The notes under the pieces are model-generated. The model did no database searches and was not told the DNA's origin. It worked only from the letters and a program-made list of their open reading frames with translations. Below are positions 13,444 through 25,611 of a stretch of 64,000 bases of DNA, piece by piece (position 1 is the stretch's first letter; each line of letters starts with the position of its first letter). The stretch spans positions 8,760,012 through 8,824,011 of the forward strand of contig CM073330.1 of the NCBI GenBank assembly GCA_037043015.1. The letters are read 5' to 3'. The stretch comes from Bryum argenteum (lineage: Eukaryota; Streptophyta; Bryopsida; Bryales; Bryaceae). The position numbers were made by a program, and so were the translations under genes.

Positions 13444-13767
13444 TGAAGATATAGCAACAGTGGCCGAGGTTGTAGCACATGGTGAAAGATCCGACAATGA
13501 CTTCACGTAAAACCAGCCAGAGAGTGAAGATTGAGCAACAGTGGCCGAGGTTGTAGCAAATGGTGAGAGATCCGACAATGACTTCACCTAAAACCAGCCA
13601 AAGAGTGAAGATTGAGCAACAGTGGCCGAGGTTGTAGCAAATGGTGAGAGGTCCGACAATGACTTCACGTAAAACTAGCCAGAGAGTGAAGACTGAGTAG
13701 CAGTGGCCGAGGTTGTAGCAAATGGTGAGAGATCCGACAATGACTTTACGTAAAACCAGCCAGAGAG
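13444..13767. repeat. 81-bp minisatellite, four copies
   Basis: Units begin at 13,444, 13,525, 13,606 and 13,687, each exactly 81 bp, sharing gtggccgaggttgtagca and gatccgacaatgact. They differ by a few bases. Because 81 is a multiple of three, one minus-strand frame stays open with a 27-aa repeat, but nothing else supports a gene. Confidence 0.92.
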
Positions 13768-15334
13768 CCAAAACATGAAACAACAACTTTATGTCCATTT
13801 CTCCACTATCAACTTCTTAATATTCCAATGGTGCTCAAGTTGTGATGGAACTCGAAAGAGGTTTCTGGCACTAGGTTGGTGAAAACAAATGACATTGGTA
13901 CTGTTCTTCAACTATGCATCAAATTTTCTCTCACATTTCAATGGAAAATCAAAGAAGGTAATTTCGATGGATAACAAGATAGAGTAGAGTAATACGCTTC
14001 GTCATGCACACTGTTCTTTGAGAATGCTAACAGATATCATGATATACAAAATTGTATTTCTAAGTGAAGGAGTAAGTGTTCAAAACAATATATCGAGGAT
14101 ATGCTTGACACGTATGTGCTAGGAGCACCATCTTTACTCTCTAGCAAAATTGAGTGGACCCCATGGCGTTCGCCACAACTTCCTTCCATTTCTTTCCGTA
14201 TTTCTTCATAGTCTCTTCATTCACCTCCATATTGCATTTTCCCCATGTATTTTTGGCTCCCATTTGCTAGATTTTACCTCAATCGCACATATTTGAATTA
14301 CACCAATTGTATCGTGTCTTTGTGCACCCTTTCTTTCCTAAAGCTTGCTCTATTTCCTTACCAATATCAAGAAAGATCGTTGTGGGCCATCGACTTAAGG
14401 GGCCAAAGGTGATATTTTTTTGTTTATCTTGTCAACAAGTTTCTGACACAAAAACAAAAAATAACCGTTTTTGCGATATCTATAAATTTCCCCCTTCGCT
14501 CACATGCAACTGCAAAACGAGAAGATTTGGTTCCTTCAACGAAATCCTGGACCCTCCACAAGGAAAAAAACATATCTTGGAGAACAGAAAGACCAAAAAA
14601 AAAAACAACTGTAGATCTGGCTCTTTTATCAAGTAAGGACCTGCTCCCAACTTCCCTATAGCCCTTCGATCCACTTTACATGCAAAGAGCTTCAGCCCCT
14701 GCCTTTAAGTCCAGAAGCCAATAAGAAAATCAATAGAAAAGCAAGGGGGGGGGGTGAGGTAAGCCAATAAAATAACGAAGAAAAAAGCAAAAGGGGGGAG
14801 GGTATGCCATACTTGATGAGGCACAAAGCCCTACATCGCCTTATATGATAATGATAGAAATTTCAATCTCCCATATCCCGGCCCCCCATTTTGAAGGTCA
14901 GGATTATTGAAGTTGACCAATTCCACCCACAATGCATGCCACGAACAAACCACACTCGGCCCAGTGTCCAATACAAAGTATAATAATAGCATTCTATTTT
15001 ACCAATGGAAGGTACAAGTACAACTGTTTCTACTTGCAAAAAGTAGTAATACAAGAGACCGACTACAAGGCTACACGTACTCTGTGTCCTATGGTGAAGA
15101 CTTTTTAAAAGAAAATCTTTGACCGAAACAATAAAGAGCTACTACGGAATTTGATTTTTGTAACAAGACCCGGGTCGTCAGCATTCAAATAATACTACGT
15201 ATCTCGGTAACTGTGCTAGGTTACAAAAACCATTAACTAAAAATGGTGGCAGCAGTTTGAAATTTGAAATTGCTCACAAATAATGCACCGTAAAGGAAGT
15301 GCGAGTAGAGAGTATACGATCAACAAAAAAGGGT
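13768..15334. other. Spacer; no gene seen
   Basis: Mixed AT-rich sequence with no recognised protein on either strand. Homopurine runs occur at 14,740-14,800. Open frames near 14,300-14,670 are low-complexity and match nothing I recognise. Confidence 0.4.
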
Positions 15335-15689
15335 TATGGTAGGAACACCTATACTAAAAAGCAATCTCTATATATGCATGCATTCACAATCAATGTCTCA
15401 TTTGTTACTGTGCACACATGAATCTACCTCTAGAAGGCACTCATTGATTGGCACTAGTCATCAAAAGATGCAATGTCCTCATGCACCCTTTAAGGAGGGT
15501 CTATGCCACAAATAGGCATACATAACTTTGAGCATTCATAACACGTTTATATATAATGAAAAAAATATAATTCCACTGGATTCACATTTTACTTCAGTTG
15601 CCAATAAGCTATGAAAAAAATCAGCATCTAAATCCCATCGGAAACAGACATACCTCCTTAATTGCACAAAAGTAGATGTTTCTACCGTA
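15335..15689 (-). mobile_element. MITE family B, copy 1 (TA-flanked)
   Basis: About 355 bp bounded by TA on both sides. The left end reads TA-tggtaggaacacctata and the right end, in reverse complement, TA-cggtagaaacatcta. The interior is the reverse complement of the element at 20,279-20,720, sharing atgctgattttt and aaggaggt(a/t)tgtct. It has no coding capacity. TA target sites with short TIRs suggest a Tc1/mariner-type non-autonomous element. Confidence 0.7.
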
Positions 15690-16199
15690 CATGAATATCA
15701 TTCCGCTTCCAGATGAGTAATTTGATCTTTGCCTCCGAGTTTGTCGTAGAAAACTTCAGCAGCTTAAAATCTTGAATTCATTCGAGGTTAAGACATCGAA
15801 AGAGCTGCTTGTACCGATGAAGGCTTCCGACCAATACCGGCACTTTGATCTCAGGTAGAAACACCGACCGACATCTGAATTTGTCAAAAAAGGAGAATGT
15901 CAGGACCAGGACTCGATCTCTGGAACAACAACCTGAAAAAAGTGATGCAAAAGCACATCTGTAGTAAAGTAAATTGCCTTAGGACCCAGTAGTTTATAAC
16001 AATAAATCCTTTAAAACTAAAGCTTGAGAATGGGAAACGAAGTAAACACACAGAAGTCCTTTTTTCATCATGGGTACTTTGTATGGGTTTGGGTTTGTTT
16101 CAAAATCCATATGTTAACTCAAACTTAAACGGTCTTCAAGCAACAGAGAATGAAAAGCTGCCTTTAGAATTTCCAAACCCAGTATCAGGATTGATCAAC

Positions 16200-16955
16200 T
16201 GTCGTAGAAAAAGAAAAGCTAATACCTAACCCATCATTTATATTCTCACAAAAGCTCGGGTTATGGAGAAAACAGTCATCTCTACTCTTAATAACCTTAA
16301 GTTTTCTAAAACAAAGAAGCAATCGAAATCTAACAGTGAGAGCATTTGAGAAGAGTCACTCAATTTGAGACAGCAAAGGAGAAGCTGCTACTTGAGTATG
16401 AAATCCCAGTGATCTGATCAATTGGAAGCTACATTGCCATTATCGATTTCCTCACAACAGGTTAAGAGACAGAATTTAGGAAATGACAGTCTACACGACT
16501 CTAGTTCCAGAAACTTAATTTTTCTAGTACAGCAGTGACATCAAGATCTGTAAATAATGCAGCATTGAAAAGGGGTGTGACTACAAAAAAAAACTGTCAT
16601 TAGAGAGCTATTACCCATTCCATCATTGATATCCTCGCAACAGTGTAAGTTGTGGAAACACCAGTTAGAGACATCTCTACGAATCGACTCCCAGAAACTT
16701 ACATTTTCAAGGCCTGTTACGACATCAAAACTCGAAAAAGTAGAGGAAGCATATGAGGAAGAGTTCGCTCAACTACTACTCTAACCAGCCATAATTGTCA
16801 TTGAAAAACCAAAAAATTCAATGACTATCCTTGCCATTACCCATCCCACCATCGATCTCCTCACAACAGTTTGAAGTTCGAAATGGAGACGATACGAATC
16901 AACTCACACGAAGTCCATATTTTTTAATAGAAAGAGCATGTAATGAGACCAGAAC
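16200..16955. repeat. Degenerate tandem units in the 3' flank of the GT25-like gene
   Basis: A block reading about cccat(c/t)(c)catcattgat-tcctc(a/g)caacag recurs near 16,230, 16,440, 16,615 and 16,848. A second block, ccagaaactta, follows it in at least two units. Spacing is about 175-235 bp. This lies directly downstream of the gene's stop codon at 16,992 (minus strand), so part of it may be transcribed. Confidence 0.55.
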
Positions 16956-16991
16956 TTGAAACAAATGGAAGCATTGACTACCTTGGATAGT

Positions 16992-18789
16992 TTAGCTGAT
17001 GGTAGAGGGATAAAGAGCGCGGTCTTGAAACAAAAGCCCATAGTGATCTTTCACAGAAGTAACAGGGCTCTTCAAGTTACTCCCCACAACCCAGACCCTT
17101 TGCACCTGGTTGCCATACTCATACATATACCGATCAAAGTAAAATCCATACAGCACGGGACCCGCGGGTCCTTTCAAGGTGAGCGCGCTCATTTCAGTCA
17201 GAAACTTTCCGGCTTTCCATCGCGTAAACCCGAATGCGTGAGCGCACGTCCCTGCACAGCGAGCTGCTTCGATCTCCTTGTCGAGAGGGCTGCCTGGCAA
17301 CGTGCAGTTTGGCCCGCAGATGCCCAGGTACAAAAAGCCGTCATTCTCCGCTAGCTTTAATCCTTTTGCTACTAGTAGCTTAGATCTGTCGGATGTTAGG
17401 CTTGGGTGGACTGATATGTCGTCTTCGAAGAAAAACCTCCATGTTTTGTCTGTGATACTGCAGCACCAGGGAACCATGATCAAGACAAGCTAATAATGTA
17501 CTCTCTTCGTTCAAAAACGTCAGAAGTGTATAATAAGAGAGGTACTCGATAGCATTGATGCAATATACAAAGCATACAACGATATATTCAACTCAAAAAG
17601 TGCATAATCAGAGAGAAGCTCAAGAATTTCATTGATGCATTGTACAAAGCCTGCAAGAATATACTATTAGGAAGAATGTACTATCTCCATTTCATGATAA
17701 GGCTTCTTTTTGGAAGCGCAATTTCAGAAGCGTGTTTGAGAATGTGCTCAAGAGCATTGATAGACTGATTGATGCAACGCACGAAGCCTGCAAGAATTTG
17801 CTCCAAAATACTTCAAATGCTCCTTAGAAAGAATGTACTCTCTTAGTGCCATGACAAGTCTTCTTTTCGAATACACAATCTCAGAAGTGTGTAATTAAGA
17901 ACATTGATAGACTGATTGATGCGATGTACAAAGCCTTCTGTAAAATGCTTCAAATGATCCGTAGCAAGGATGAACACATTAAGCGAATATGTACTCTCCA
18001 TCTCACAATGGGTCGTCTTCTATGTTTATAGAAACTTTCTTCTTCCAAAAAGTTGTTCAAGAACATCGACAAGTTCACAAAGCCTCTAACAATCTATACC
18101 CTTAACGAGAATCAAGAGATATGTACTCTCTATTCCGGAATAGGTGACTCCCTTTGTTCAAAAACACAAACGAGGAAGTGTGTAATTCGAGAGGTGCTCA
18201 ACAAACTCAATAATTCCAGTTTTTAAAAACCATTAAACATCACTCAAAAACATCACTATTAGCTGTTGATGATACTTGAATTCAACAAATAACCCTCTTC
18301 AGAATGACATATCATACAACACACTTGGTCACACTATCATTCAAACAAGCTCATAATAAGTTTCGAAAATTTATGAATAAAAGAATGCGCAAAGACTAAC
18401 CTGGAGTCCTGCACGAAATCTTCAAGAGCTTCAAGGAAAGCCATCCGATTCGACCACACTTTCAGAAATACGGAAGTATGAAAAGCTCGGGATCCCACGA
18501 AGCTTTCGAGGCTACGGTCGACGTCCTTGGACTGATACGAGGGCGGCACCTTCTGCGTCACCTTCAAGCCGATAGATTCAAGCACCTCCTTCGTGTGTTG
18601 AAACCTCTCGGGTTTCATGCTTAGCACCACGCCATCCAGGTTGAGATCCTCGACCTCAAGCATTTCGACTACATTCGGTTGGAAGACGCCTCCGTATTGG
18701 AGTAGGACACCTACGAAGGAGACCACGAAGAGAGCTACTAGTACTTGGATCACTAGCCTGATGCTTAGAACGCCCCGCTCCTGCATCAT
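16992..18789 (-). CDS. GT25-like type II membrane glycosyltransferase, two exons
   Basis: Reads as join(18789-18401, 17457-16992) on the minus strand, 284 aa. Splice sites are GACTCCAG|GTTAGT and GCTGCAG|TATCAC, and the join keeps frame (phase 2). A short cytosolic N-terminus is followed by one membrane segment (LVIQVLVALFVVSFVGVLL, about residues 12-30), as in Golgi type II enzymes. The luminal part has VVLSMKPERFQHT near its start and WRFFFEDDISVHP after the junction; the EDD recalls the metal and nucleotide-sugar site of GT25-like (LPS-type) transferases. Later motifs are FLYLGICGPNC, CAGTCAHAFGFTR and HYGLLFQDRALYPSTI. Donor and acceptor sugars cannot be told. The ATG at 18,786 is an equally possible start. 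GT25-like fold is fairly sure, exact family less so. Confidence 0.65.
17497..18215 (-). repeat. Decayed tandem repeats filling the GT25-like gene intron
   Basis: The 943-bp intron (18,400-17,458) consists largely of about five or six diverged units. Recurrent words are atgtactctc, cagaag(c/t)gtgt, attgatagactgattgatgc and acaaagcctgcaagaat. Unit lengths range from about 80 to 170 bp. Only non-coding sequence is involved. Confidence 0.65.
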
Positions 18790-20250
18790 CTTGGCTGCCT
18801 TGCGATTTATTTGATGGGAAGTAGGATCAGAAAATGGTTAACATTCCTCGCTCTTGCATCTTCGATAGATTGCTTCTCGGACAGCACCTGCCAATGGGAA
18901 GTAGGACCAGAAGAGATCAATTTAGGGCTGGGAGCTCTAGTTGTAGAAATCGGTAAGCACTGCTCCGACATTGCCCGTCGAGGCGAGGCATGTAACTGTG
19001 CAAGCAAGCACGATTACAAATGGTAATCGTGACATGATCGGCAAGGAACAAGGGGAACAGGGGCTTCTTTATTCTGGGAACTCGGAGAACGCATTGCCTT
19101 ACCGACAGATTTTGCTGCACAGATTATCGGGAGTACGGTCTATTACGGTCTTGGGCGTCGGGCTCCGCGCACCACCCTCGACCGTAATATTCCATTATTC
19201 CCTCAAATCGGTGAGAAATCCTTTCCTTGAATGGTTGATTCATTCCTAACTAGGACACGACTCTTGGCTCTTGACAAATTGCTCCTGGCAAAGAATTGAT
19301 TAGAAAGAAATCCTCTGAAAGGTTCAAGGTGCACACCTTAATCAGCCTCTAGTTCTTGCTTGTGTGCAGAAAAAACTATAAATGCAACCAAGGCTTATGC
19401 TTTCTTTCGCAAATGCAAGGAGCAGAGATTGCGAAAAAGAATCTATGATGCAAAAGAATAACGAACGCTCCTCTTCAAACGAATCTAGTTAGCGAAATCT
19501 TGATTAGTTTTGCATTCTGTAAGGGAAGGGAATCGGTGACAGGAACAAAATCATCGCACTGAAAAAAAAACCCTAAACAATGAATTTTCGCGAGTGAAGT
19601 TTAAGAGACGTTCTAATGAATTCAAGCTGCTGACCTAAAAAACCGAGCAGTCGTGATCTAGTAATCAAAATCCTAACCCGTTCATTACTCTCAATACAAA
19701 TTCTAATGAACCGCATCGCTGACTAGAACAAGATTCACGCACTGAAACAAAACCCTAGATGATCAGAAACGATCAATTTAGGACTCGCAACTCCGATCAA
19801 TTCCAACTCACACACAACACTCGACTCTACACTGGTCAAGCTATCAAAATCTAAATGAATGCCAAAAAATTCAAAGAAAAGTGAAATTCTGTGTTTCGAT
19901 TGCTTCCTCTAGTAAAAGAGCTTCCCAGACTAGAACAAAGAGGAACTCCCATACGAAGCGATCGGAGTGCTCACTTGTGTGGAGCTTCGCGGCCATCCAA
20001 GTTGTCACGCGGGGGCGTTCTCCATCGCAATCCCGAATTGAATCAGAGGGAGGGGGAGGATTCGATGAATGTTTGCGCGATCTAGGGGGAGGGAGGAGGT
20101 GCGGCAATGGCGATGGCGGGAGGTTTGCAATGGAGGATTCTTCGATTGCTGTGTGCTATCCCCTTCTTTGATTCACTTGTCAGTCAGAGCGCATCTGCAT
20201 TGACAAAGCGGGCTCAGCGAAGGTGTAATTGGTAGTTGGTATACCTGAAA
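18790..20250 (-). promoter_or_regulatory. Probable 5' leader region of the GT25-like gene
   Basis: Upstream of the minus-strand start. The block 19,930-20,200 is GC-rich on a background of AT-rich DNA and CT-rich on the minus strand, as expected near a plant transcription start. A leader intron between there and 18,790 is possible but not provable. Aaaccctaa-type telo-box words occur near 19,569. Confidence 0.35.
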
Positions 20251-20278
20251 TTAGCTCATTACCATTTAATACCTTTTT

Positions 20279-20720
20279 TATGGTAGGAACATCTATTTTC
20301 GTGCATTTAAGGAGGTTTGTCTTTCCCAGATGCTGATTTTTTATCTAAAAACAAAAAAAGTGAACCCAAGTGGATTTATATTTTTCTCATTTAATATGAA
20401 TTTGTTATGAATTTTCAAAGTTTTGTATGTCTAAATCTTATGTTTGTGTGCGTAGGTCCCTCCTAAGGACGTGCATGAAGAAAACTCACTGATCAAGAAG
20501 TGCTTTTTTTTTAGAAGTAGATTCTTGCGTGGGAAGTAATAGGTGAGGATTTTACCATTTTTTTATCAATCAACCCGGAAGGGAAGTTACCAATAATGGG
20601 TGAGGAATTTACCATTTTTCATCAATCACCCCGGAAAGGGAGTTACCAATAATGGGTGAATGCATGCATTTATAGGGATTGTTGTTGAGGGGGTGATCAG
20701 GTGTAGGTGTTTCTACCATA
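20279..20720 (+). mobile_element. MITE family B, copy 2 (TA-flanked)
   Basis: About 442 bp. Ends are TA-tggtaggaacatcta and, in reverse complement, TA-tggtagaaacaccta. It is longer than copy 1 because of an internal tandem duplication of about 58 bp near 20,541-20,655 (shared words ttaccaataatggg and atcaatcacccc/aaccc). It lies 23 bp from a MITE of family A. Confidence 0.7.
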
Positions 20721-20743
20721 GTACTAGTATAGTTCATAAGCAC

Positions 20744-20965
20744 TACACTGAATAGGTAGATTAGTGTTAGATTTTTATAAGATTTGAAAATGATGTAAGT
20801 TTTTACTTTTGATAAATAAAAACTTACCAAGAGTATTGATTCCAATATTTTGGAAGAATCCCCATCTTGACGGATGTAGAGGGTAAAAATATTGACCAAC
20901 AGTAAGAACTTATAACATGTTTATATAAATTAGTGTATCTAACACTAATCTACCTATTTAGTGTA
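20744..20965 (-). mobile_element. MITE family A, copy 1 (TA-flanked)
   Basis: 222 bp including TA at both ends. The TIRs read cactgaataggtagattag and, in reverse complement, cactaaataggtagattag. The interior is the reverse complement of the copies at 52,993 and 53,667, including acttataacatgtttatat and the poly-purine patch around ccccatctt. Non-coding; a Tc1/mariner-type (Stowaway-like) element by target site and TIR. Confidence 0.85.
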
Positions 20966-22278
20966 CACTAAGTGGTATATTTAGTATGAGGTGATGTCCT
21001 TACCCCTACTGCCTCTCTAACACTATTTGTCAATTTGTGGGTAATTATTGTTGGTGGCTGAATGTGTTGGCCAGCTTGAACTTAAGTTTCATGTTCTTCC
21101 TCACACTTAGTACTCGTAACTCAAATGATCACAATGTTATCATCCTTTATATGTCAAAAGATCATAATGTCATAATTCACATTTTAATTATTGTTCTTAC
21201 AAAAGTAGGTTTTCTATATTTAGAGTGATGTTCACAATTACTAGGAGTTGCACTAAGTATAGTATTCACATGTACTCCTTGTTGTTTAGTGAGTGATCTG
21301 CAGTCTATACATGTGTTGGGAATTTTGGCACTTCGCACACTTCTACCTTTTTTGTTTTTGTTTGATCAAGGAAAAAAGAGCACTTTTACTTTGCTCACTT
21401 CTACCCGTTTCGGTCTTAGTTTGTTCACTTCTACAACTATATTTATCCCTTACTTGTCACCATTTGCAACTGGTTATAGCATTTCCAATGGCATGGCTAA
21501 AGGACTGGCTAAATGTAGCCATAGAGGAGGGGTTGCTAAATGTAGCAGCCCTTTGAATCCACACCCTTTTCCACGGGTTGGCTAAAAGACCTTGCTAAAT
21601 CAACATGTTATGTATGTTCTATATTCTCAACACATCCATCCAAGACAACAGAAAACATTGGAGCATTTTTCCCATAAAAGGTAGAAGGTTCTTTAGCGAG
21701 TCCATTGGGAAATACTCTTACATTCCTAATTTGTTTACTCGTACTCTCATCCTTGATTTGTTTACTTGTCCACGCCTAATTTCATGTAGTAGGATCAACA
21801 CATTTAGCCATGGTGTAATTTTTGTTTTCCTTCTATGGCCACTTATATCTCTAATGTATTAGCTTTTGCAACTAGTTTTGATCTTCATTTGTGTACATCT
21901 TCAACGTGTGTGAAACCTGATTTTGTTAATGTACCTTATATTTATTAAGTTCAATGAAAATGAATGATTGGGCCTTTTTCTCTTTCAATTTAAATGATCA
22001 AAAATGTCACATGAAACTAGATACCAACCTTCAAAACTTGGTGATTACAAGATTATTGATAAATCGATCACACCCACAACCACGCAATTATTAAATGCAA
22101 ATGATATTTTGTTGTTTGTAAAACAAAGTTTTCCAACTACCATATTTATGTCCTTGTTGTTTACAAATTCATAACTCTAAATATCCAAATAACACGCTCT
22201 TATTAATTCTCAAACTTAGCAAATATTTACAAGATTGTTAGAACTATTTCGTGAATTGTTCACAATACTTATAAGCCA
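20966..22278. other. Spacer; no gene seen
   Basis: AT-rich sequence without a recognised product. At 21,480-21,600 words such as ttccaatggc(a)tggctaaa and gctaaatgtagc(a/c) resemble MITE ends seen in plants, but no second end could be found, so no element is called. Confidence 0.4.
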
Positions 22279-23158
22279 TCAAGTAAGGGAATATTGATTG
22301 CATCTTCTTTCAAGCGCAACCTTATCAGCTCCAACAATTCTATCAATTTCTTGACCGTCCCGAATCCACATAAATGTCGGCATTGATACCACTCCAAATT
22401 CAGCTGCTACATCCTACATGATTCCACATGTTGCATAAATACAAAGTGAGTACCAAATATGGTGTTCATGTCAAAAAGTCTAATTCAAATACATCAAACC
22501 ACATTGATCTCCAACATACAATTGCTACGCCATCCTTTTAATGTTAAGAATTTACAATGTCAGATTTCGATGAAATAAAGTAGTGCTAGGTTGCAATGAA
22601 TGTGATTACCGGTACTTCATCAATGTCTACTTTAACGAATATCAATCGTTTACTCATTTTATTGCTCAATTCCACAAAGATAGGAGCCATCATTTTGCAA
22701 GGGCCACACCATGTTGCAAAAAAATCAACAACTATCTGCAAACCATTTGAAAGCTCAATCACCTTCTTAGAATGCTTGTTAGACTAACTCTCGTATTTTG
22801 TGTTATTAAAGTGAATATAAATATGTTTTTTGAGTTTCAGAGTTATGCATTTGTTAAGAGATTTTGTTATATTGAACTTAATTTTATATAGAATATAAAA
22901 CTCCAAACTCTAACTTTGACCATTATAACCAGACCTTGATTCAATTCGACAAAGTAAGGCAATTTCTTAAGTTATACAAAACATTTTATTGATTGATTAC
23001 ATTTAGTATATATAGTGAACAACTTTGTCATTCAACATCATGATGAACTTACAACTTTTTTCTTGACTTTGGCATAATTTATCTTAGATTGCCATTCCAA
23101 GTTGTCAGTTATGATGGCAACACCACCATGACCTCCATCTACAATTGATGCTTCTGTT
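22279..23158 (-). CDS. Thioredoxin h-like protein; 5' end unresolved
   Basis: Three minus-strand exons are supported: about 23,158-23,053, then 22,783-22,610, then 22,413-22,279 with the stop. Junctions are canonical (GTT|GTAAGT, GTTAG|TCT, CCG|GTAATC, TGTAG|GAT) and all phase 0. Exon 2 encodes VVDFFATWCGPCKMMAP, with the redox-active WCGPC at 22,711-22,697. Exon 3 encodes AAEFGVVSMPTFMWIRDGQ, with the cis-proline MPTF motif, then IDRIVGADKVALE. Exon 1 gives GGVAIITDNLEWQSKINYAK, the usual first strand and helix. No ATG precedes exon 1 in its frame before a stop, so a further 5' exon is needed or the gene is damaged there. Otherwise the active site is whole. A cytosolic disulfide-reducing role follows from the family. 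Confidence 0.75.
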
Positions 23159-25605
23159 GAATAGGTACTATCAAACTTATTGTGAATTTAAAAAGTTATC
23201 TTATCTTATTATTCAACCCTAGTCTAACAATTGCATTCTAAACCTGAATATTTTACATAAATATGTACAGGTTTAGAGTCTTGTATAGAAAATTGGTAGA
23301 CTCATTTTCATGTAGAGGTCTTTAGGTAGATTATGTGTGATTAAGTGAATTACATGTACTTTCATTCATAATATGGTACAAATTTTAGTAATTTTTGTAT
23401 ACCAAAATTTTAAAAATCATAAGTTGTATATAAAGAAGTCAGAATGTATGTGCAAAAAACTTAAGTCTATAAGTATATTCACCAAAAGGAAAAGCTTAGT
23501 TGCACATAACAAAGTGAAGAATTTAGATATATTCACAGAAAAGATTTAATACCAACTAACACCATATTCTAGCACTCATATGCACATTTTCTTGCAAAAA
23601 CATTTTGCTACTCTCACTCATACTATCTTTGAAAAAAAATTAATACAAAAACATTTGGAACATCTATATTCCATAGTGGATAAGATTCATACCACTATCA
23701 GATATGGTGTGCACATTGCTATTTATACGACCTGGTGCACTTGCTCTTTGTTCTTCCGTATTTTGGAATCTTCCATAATTTTCTTGTGCATCTATCTGAA
23801 ATTCAAAAATATCAAGGTGAGTTCATGGTGAGGGGTTGAAATCCCAACATAAGCATGATTTAACAACTATGATGATGTATCTCACCACCTCATATTCTCA
23901 CTATTCTAAATTACCTCATACTAGGTAAACTTACTCATATCATGTAGATATAAGCTCAATGAAGAAAATGATTAAGCACTACATGACTTGTGGTTTTTTG
24001 AGAACGACACTCTATAGTTAATAAATAACCAATGGTGAACAAAATAATAGTCTTATATGTCTCATACTATAAAACAAATACTATTTTTGTAAGGTATTAT
24101 GAAGACAAAGTCATGTAATAAAACTAATAAAATAGTATATAAATAGGATGTTTAGGTCAATGCAATCAACTTTGCGTGGTTAGTTTTTTTTTTTATATCA
24201 GATCTATTACTTTTTTCAGGGTTATTAACAACTATATAAAAATGAGATTTGGATTGAATGGAGGGGCTATCAAGGAAGTGTATTTTATGAATATATCAAT
24301 GACATAGATTCTAAATAGTAAGAATAGAAAAAAATACACAACTTACAGAGAACAAAGTCTTGACAAAAGACACCACCACATTAAATATTTCAATGAGTTT
24401 GTCAAATATGAAGTTCATCCTCTTGAGAGAGCATCTCCTTGTACGTGCCCTAATTCAAAAACATAGCCACTAGATAGGGTGTATACTTCTTGAAACGTGT
24501 GTACAAGAAACCACATGGATATTCAATTTAATTCCAAAAATTCCTAATTACAAACTGTAGTTCTTACACTTTTTATCAAATTAGTGAATAGATTCTTCAT
24601 GAAGAAAAACCAATGACCACTCATTTTAAAGAAGATGTAGATAATATTTACATACGATTAAACTTAAATTTTTTTCCTATTTGTTCACATTGTAGAGAGC
24701 CACAAGGTAGTTTTACTAATGTATTCAAGATTTATTGCATTTTGCACTACCTCCCAAAATCCTTTGTTCTTAGCAAGTGGTATCAAACAAATGACAAATA
24801 AGCATCTTTTCAAGGTGTCCGTGCCTGCGATGTTACCTAATTGCCTCACGAGTATGAATTGAAATTTTTTGGACCTTGCCTCTAAAAGTTAATACCTGCT
24901 TTCATTTGAAAAATGGAAGAATTCTCCCAAGAGTGAATTATTCTTGTCATCAACTGCGTACAAGTCAAGGCCATGAACGCTTCACCAATTGCTTAATATT
25001 CTTCACCCCTATTATTCTAATTTCTATTGTTGATAGTTAAAGTGCAAAAAATTGGTCAATTTTAGCACTTGATTCATGTTGGTCTACACAAATCTTTTCT
25101 TTTCTTTCTTGTTATGTGAACAACTACACAAAATCCACATATTTTGGTTCTTGAAACAATTGAAGTTAAATGCCTTGTGAGCCTTGTTTATCACTTTGAG
25201 AACTATACTCACCACCACGTGCATATGTAAACAGTTTATGTGTTGTACTCTTGACTAGGGACATTTCAACAACATGAAGGTATCTCAATCTATATACAAG
25301 CCTATTTGTTATCATGTGGATAATTCATTTTCTTTACTTTTTGCTATTTTCTTTCAATATAAGATGGAATGGGAAAGACATGTCATGCAAGGTATATACA
25401 TTCAAGTAAACACTTGGCCTTTGTGGTCATATTTACACTATGAAAATGTGGTAATGGCCTTGTTCATTCGAATTACCATGTTCATGATAGATTACATTGG
25501 CCCTATGCATACATATGGAGACTTATCCTTTGTTTGTAGAAATCACAAGTCCTATTTGTACCACCGTATGTAGAGCACCACATTACCCCAACTTTTGTAC
25601 ACTAT
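23159..25605. other. Spacer; no gene recognised
   Basis: AT-rich. Open frames near 23,580, 24,613 and 25,274 have no recognisable motif and biased, low-complexity composition. The 5' exon of the thioredoxin gene could lie at the left edge of this stretch. Confidence 0.4.
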
Positions 25606-25611
25606 GTATAA

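Noticed and set aside
13412-13798. Minus-strand open frame of 128 aa with a 27-aa repeat
   Set aside because: It is produced by the 81-bp minisatellite, whose period is a multiple of three; no start context, splice sites or family match.
24613-25573. Open frames in the spacer at 24.6-25.6 kb
   Set aside because: No motif, skewed composition, no splice-supported extension; not separable from chance in AT-rich DNA.
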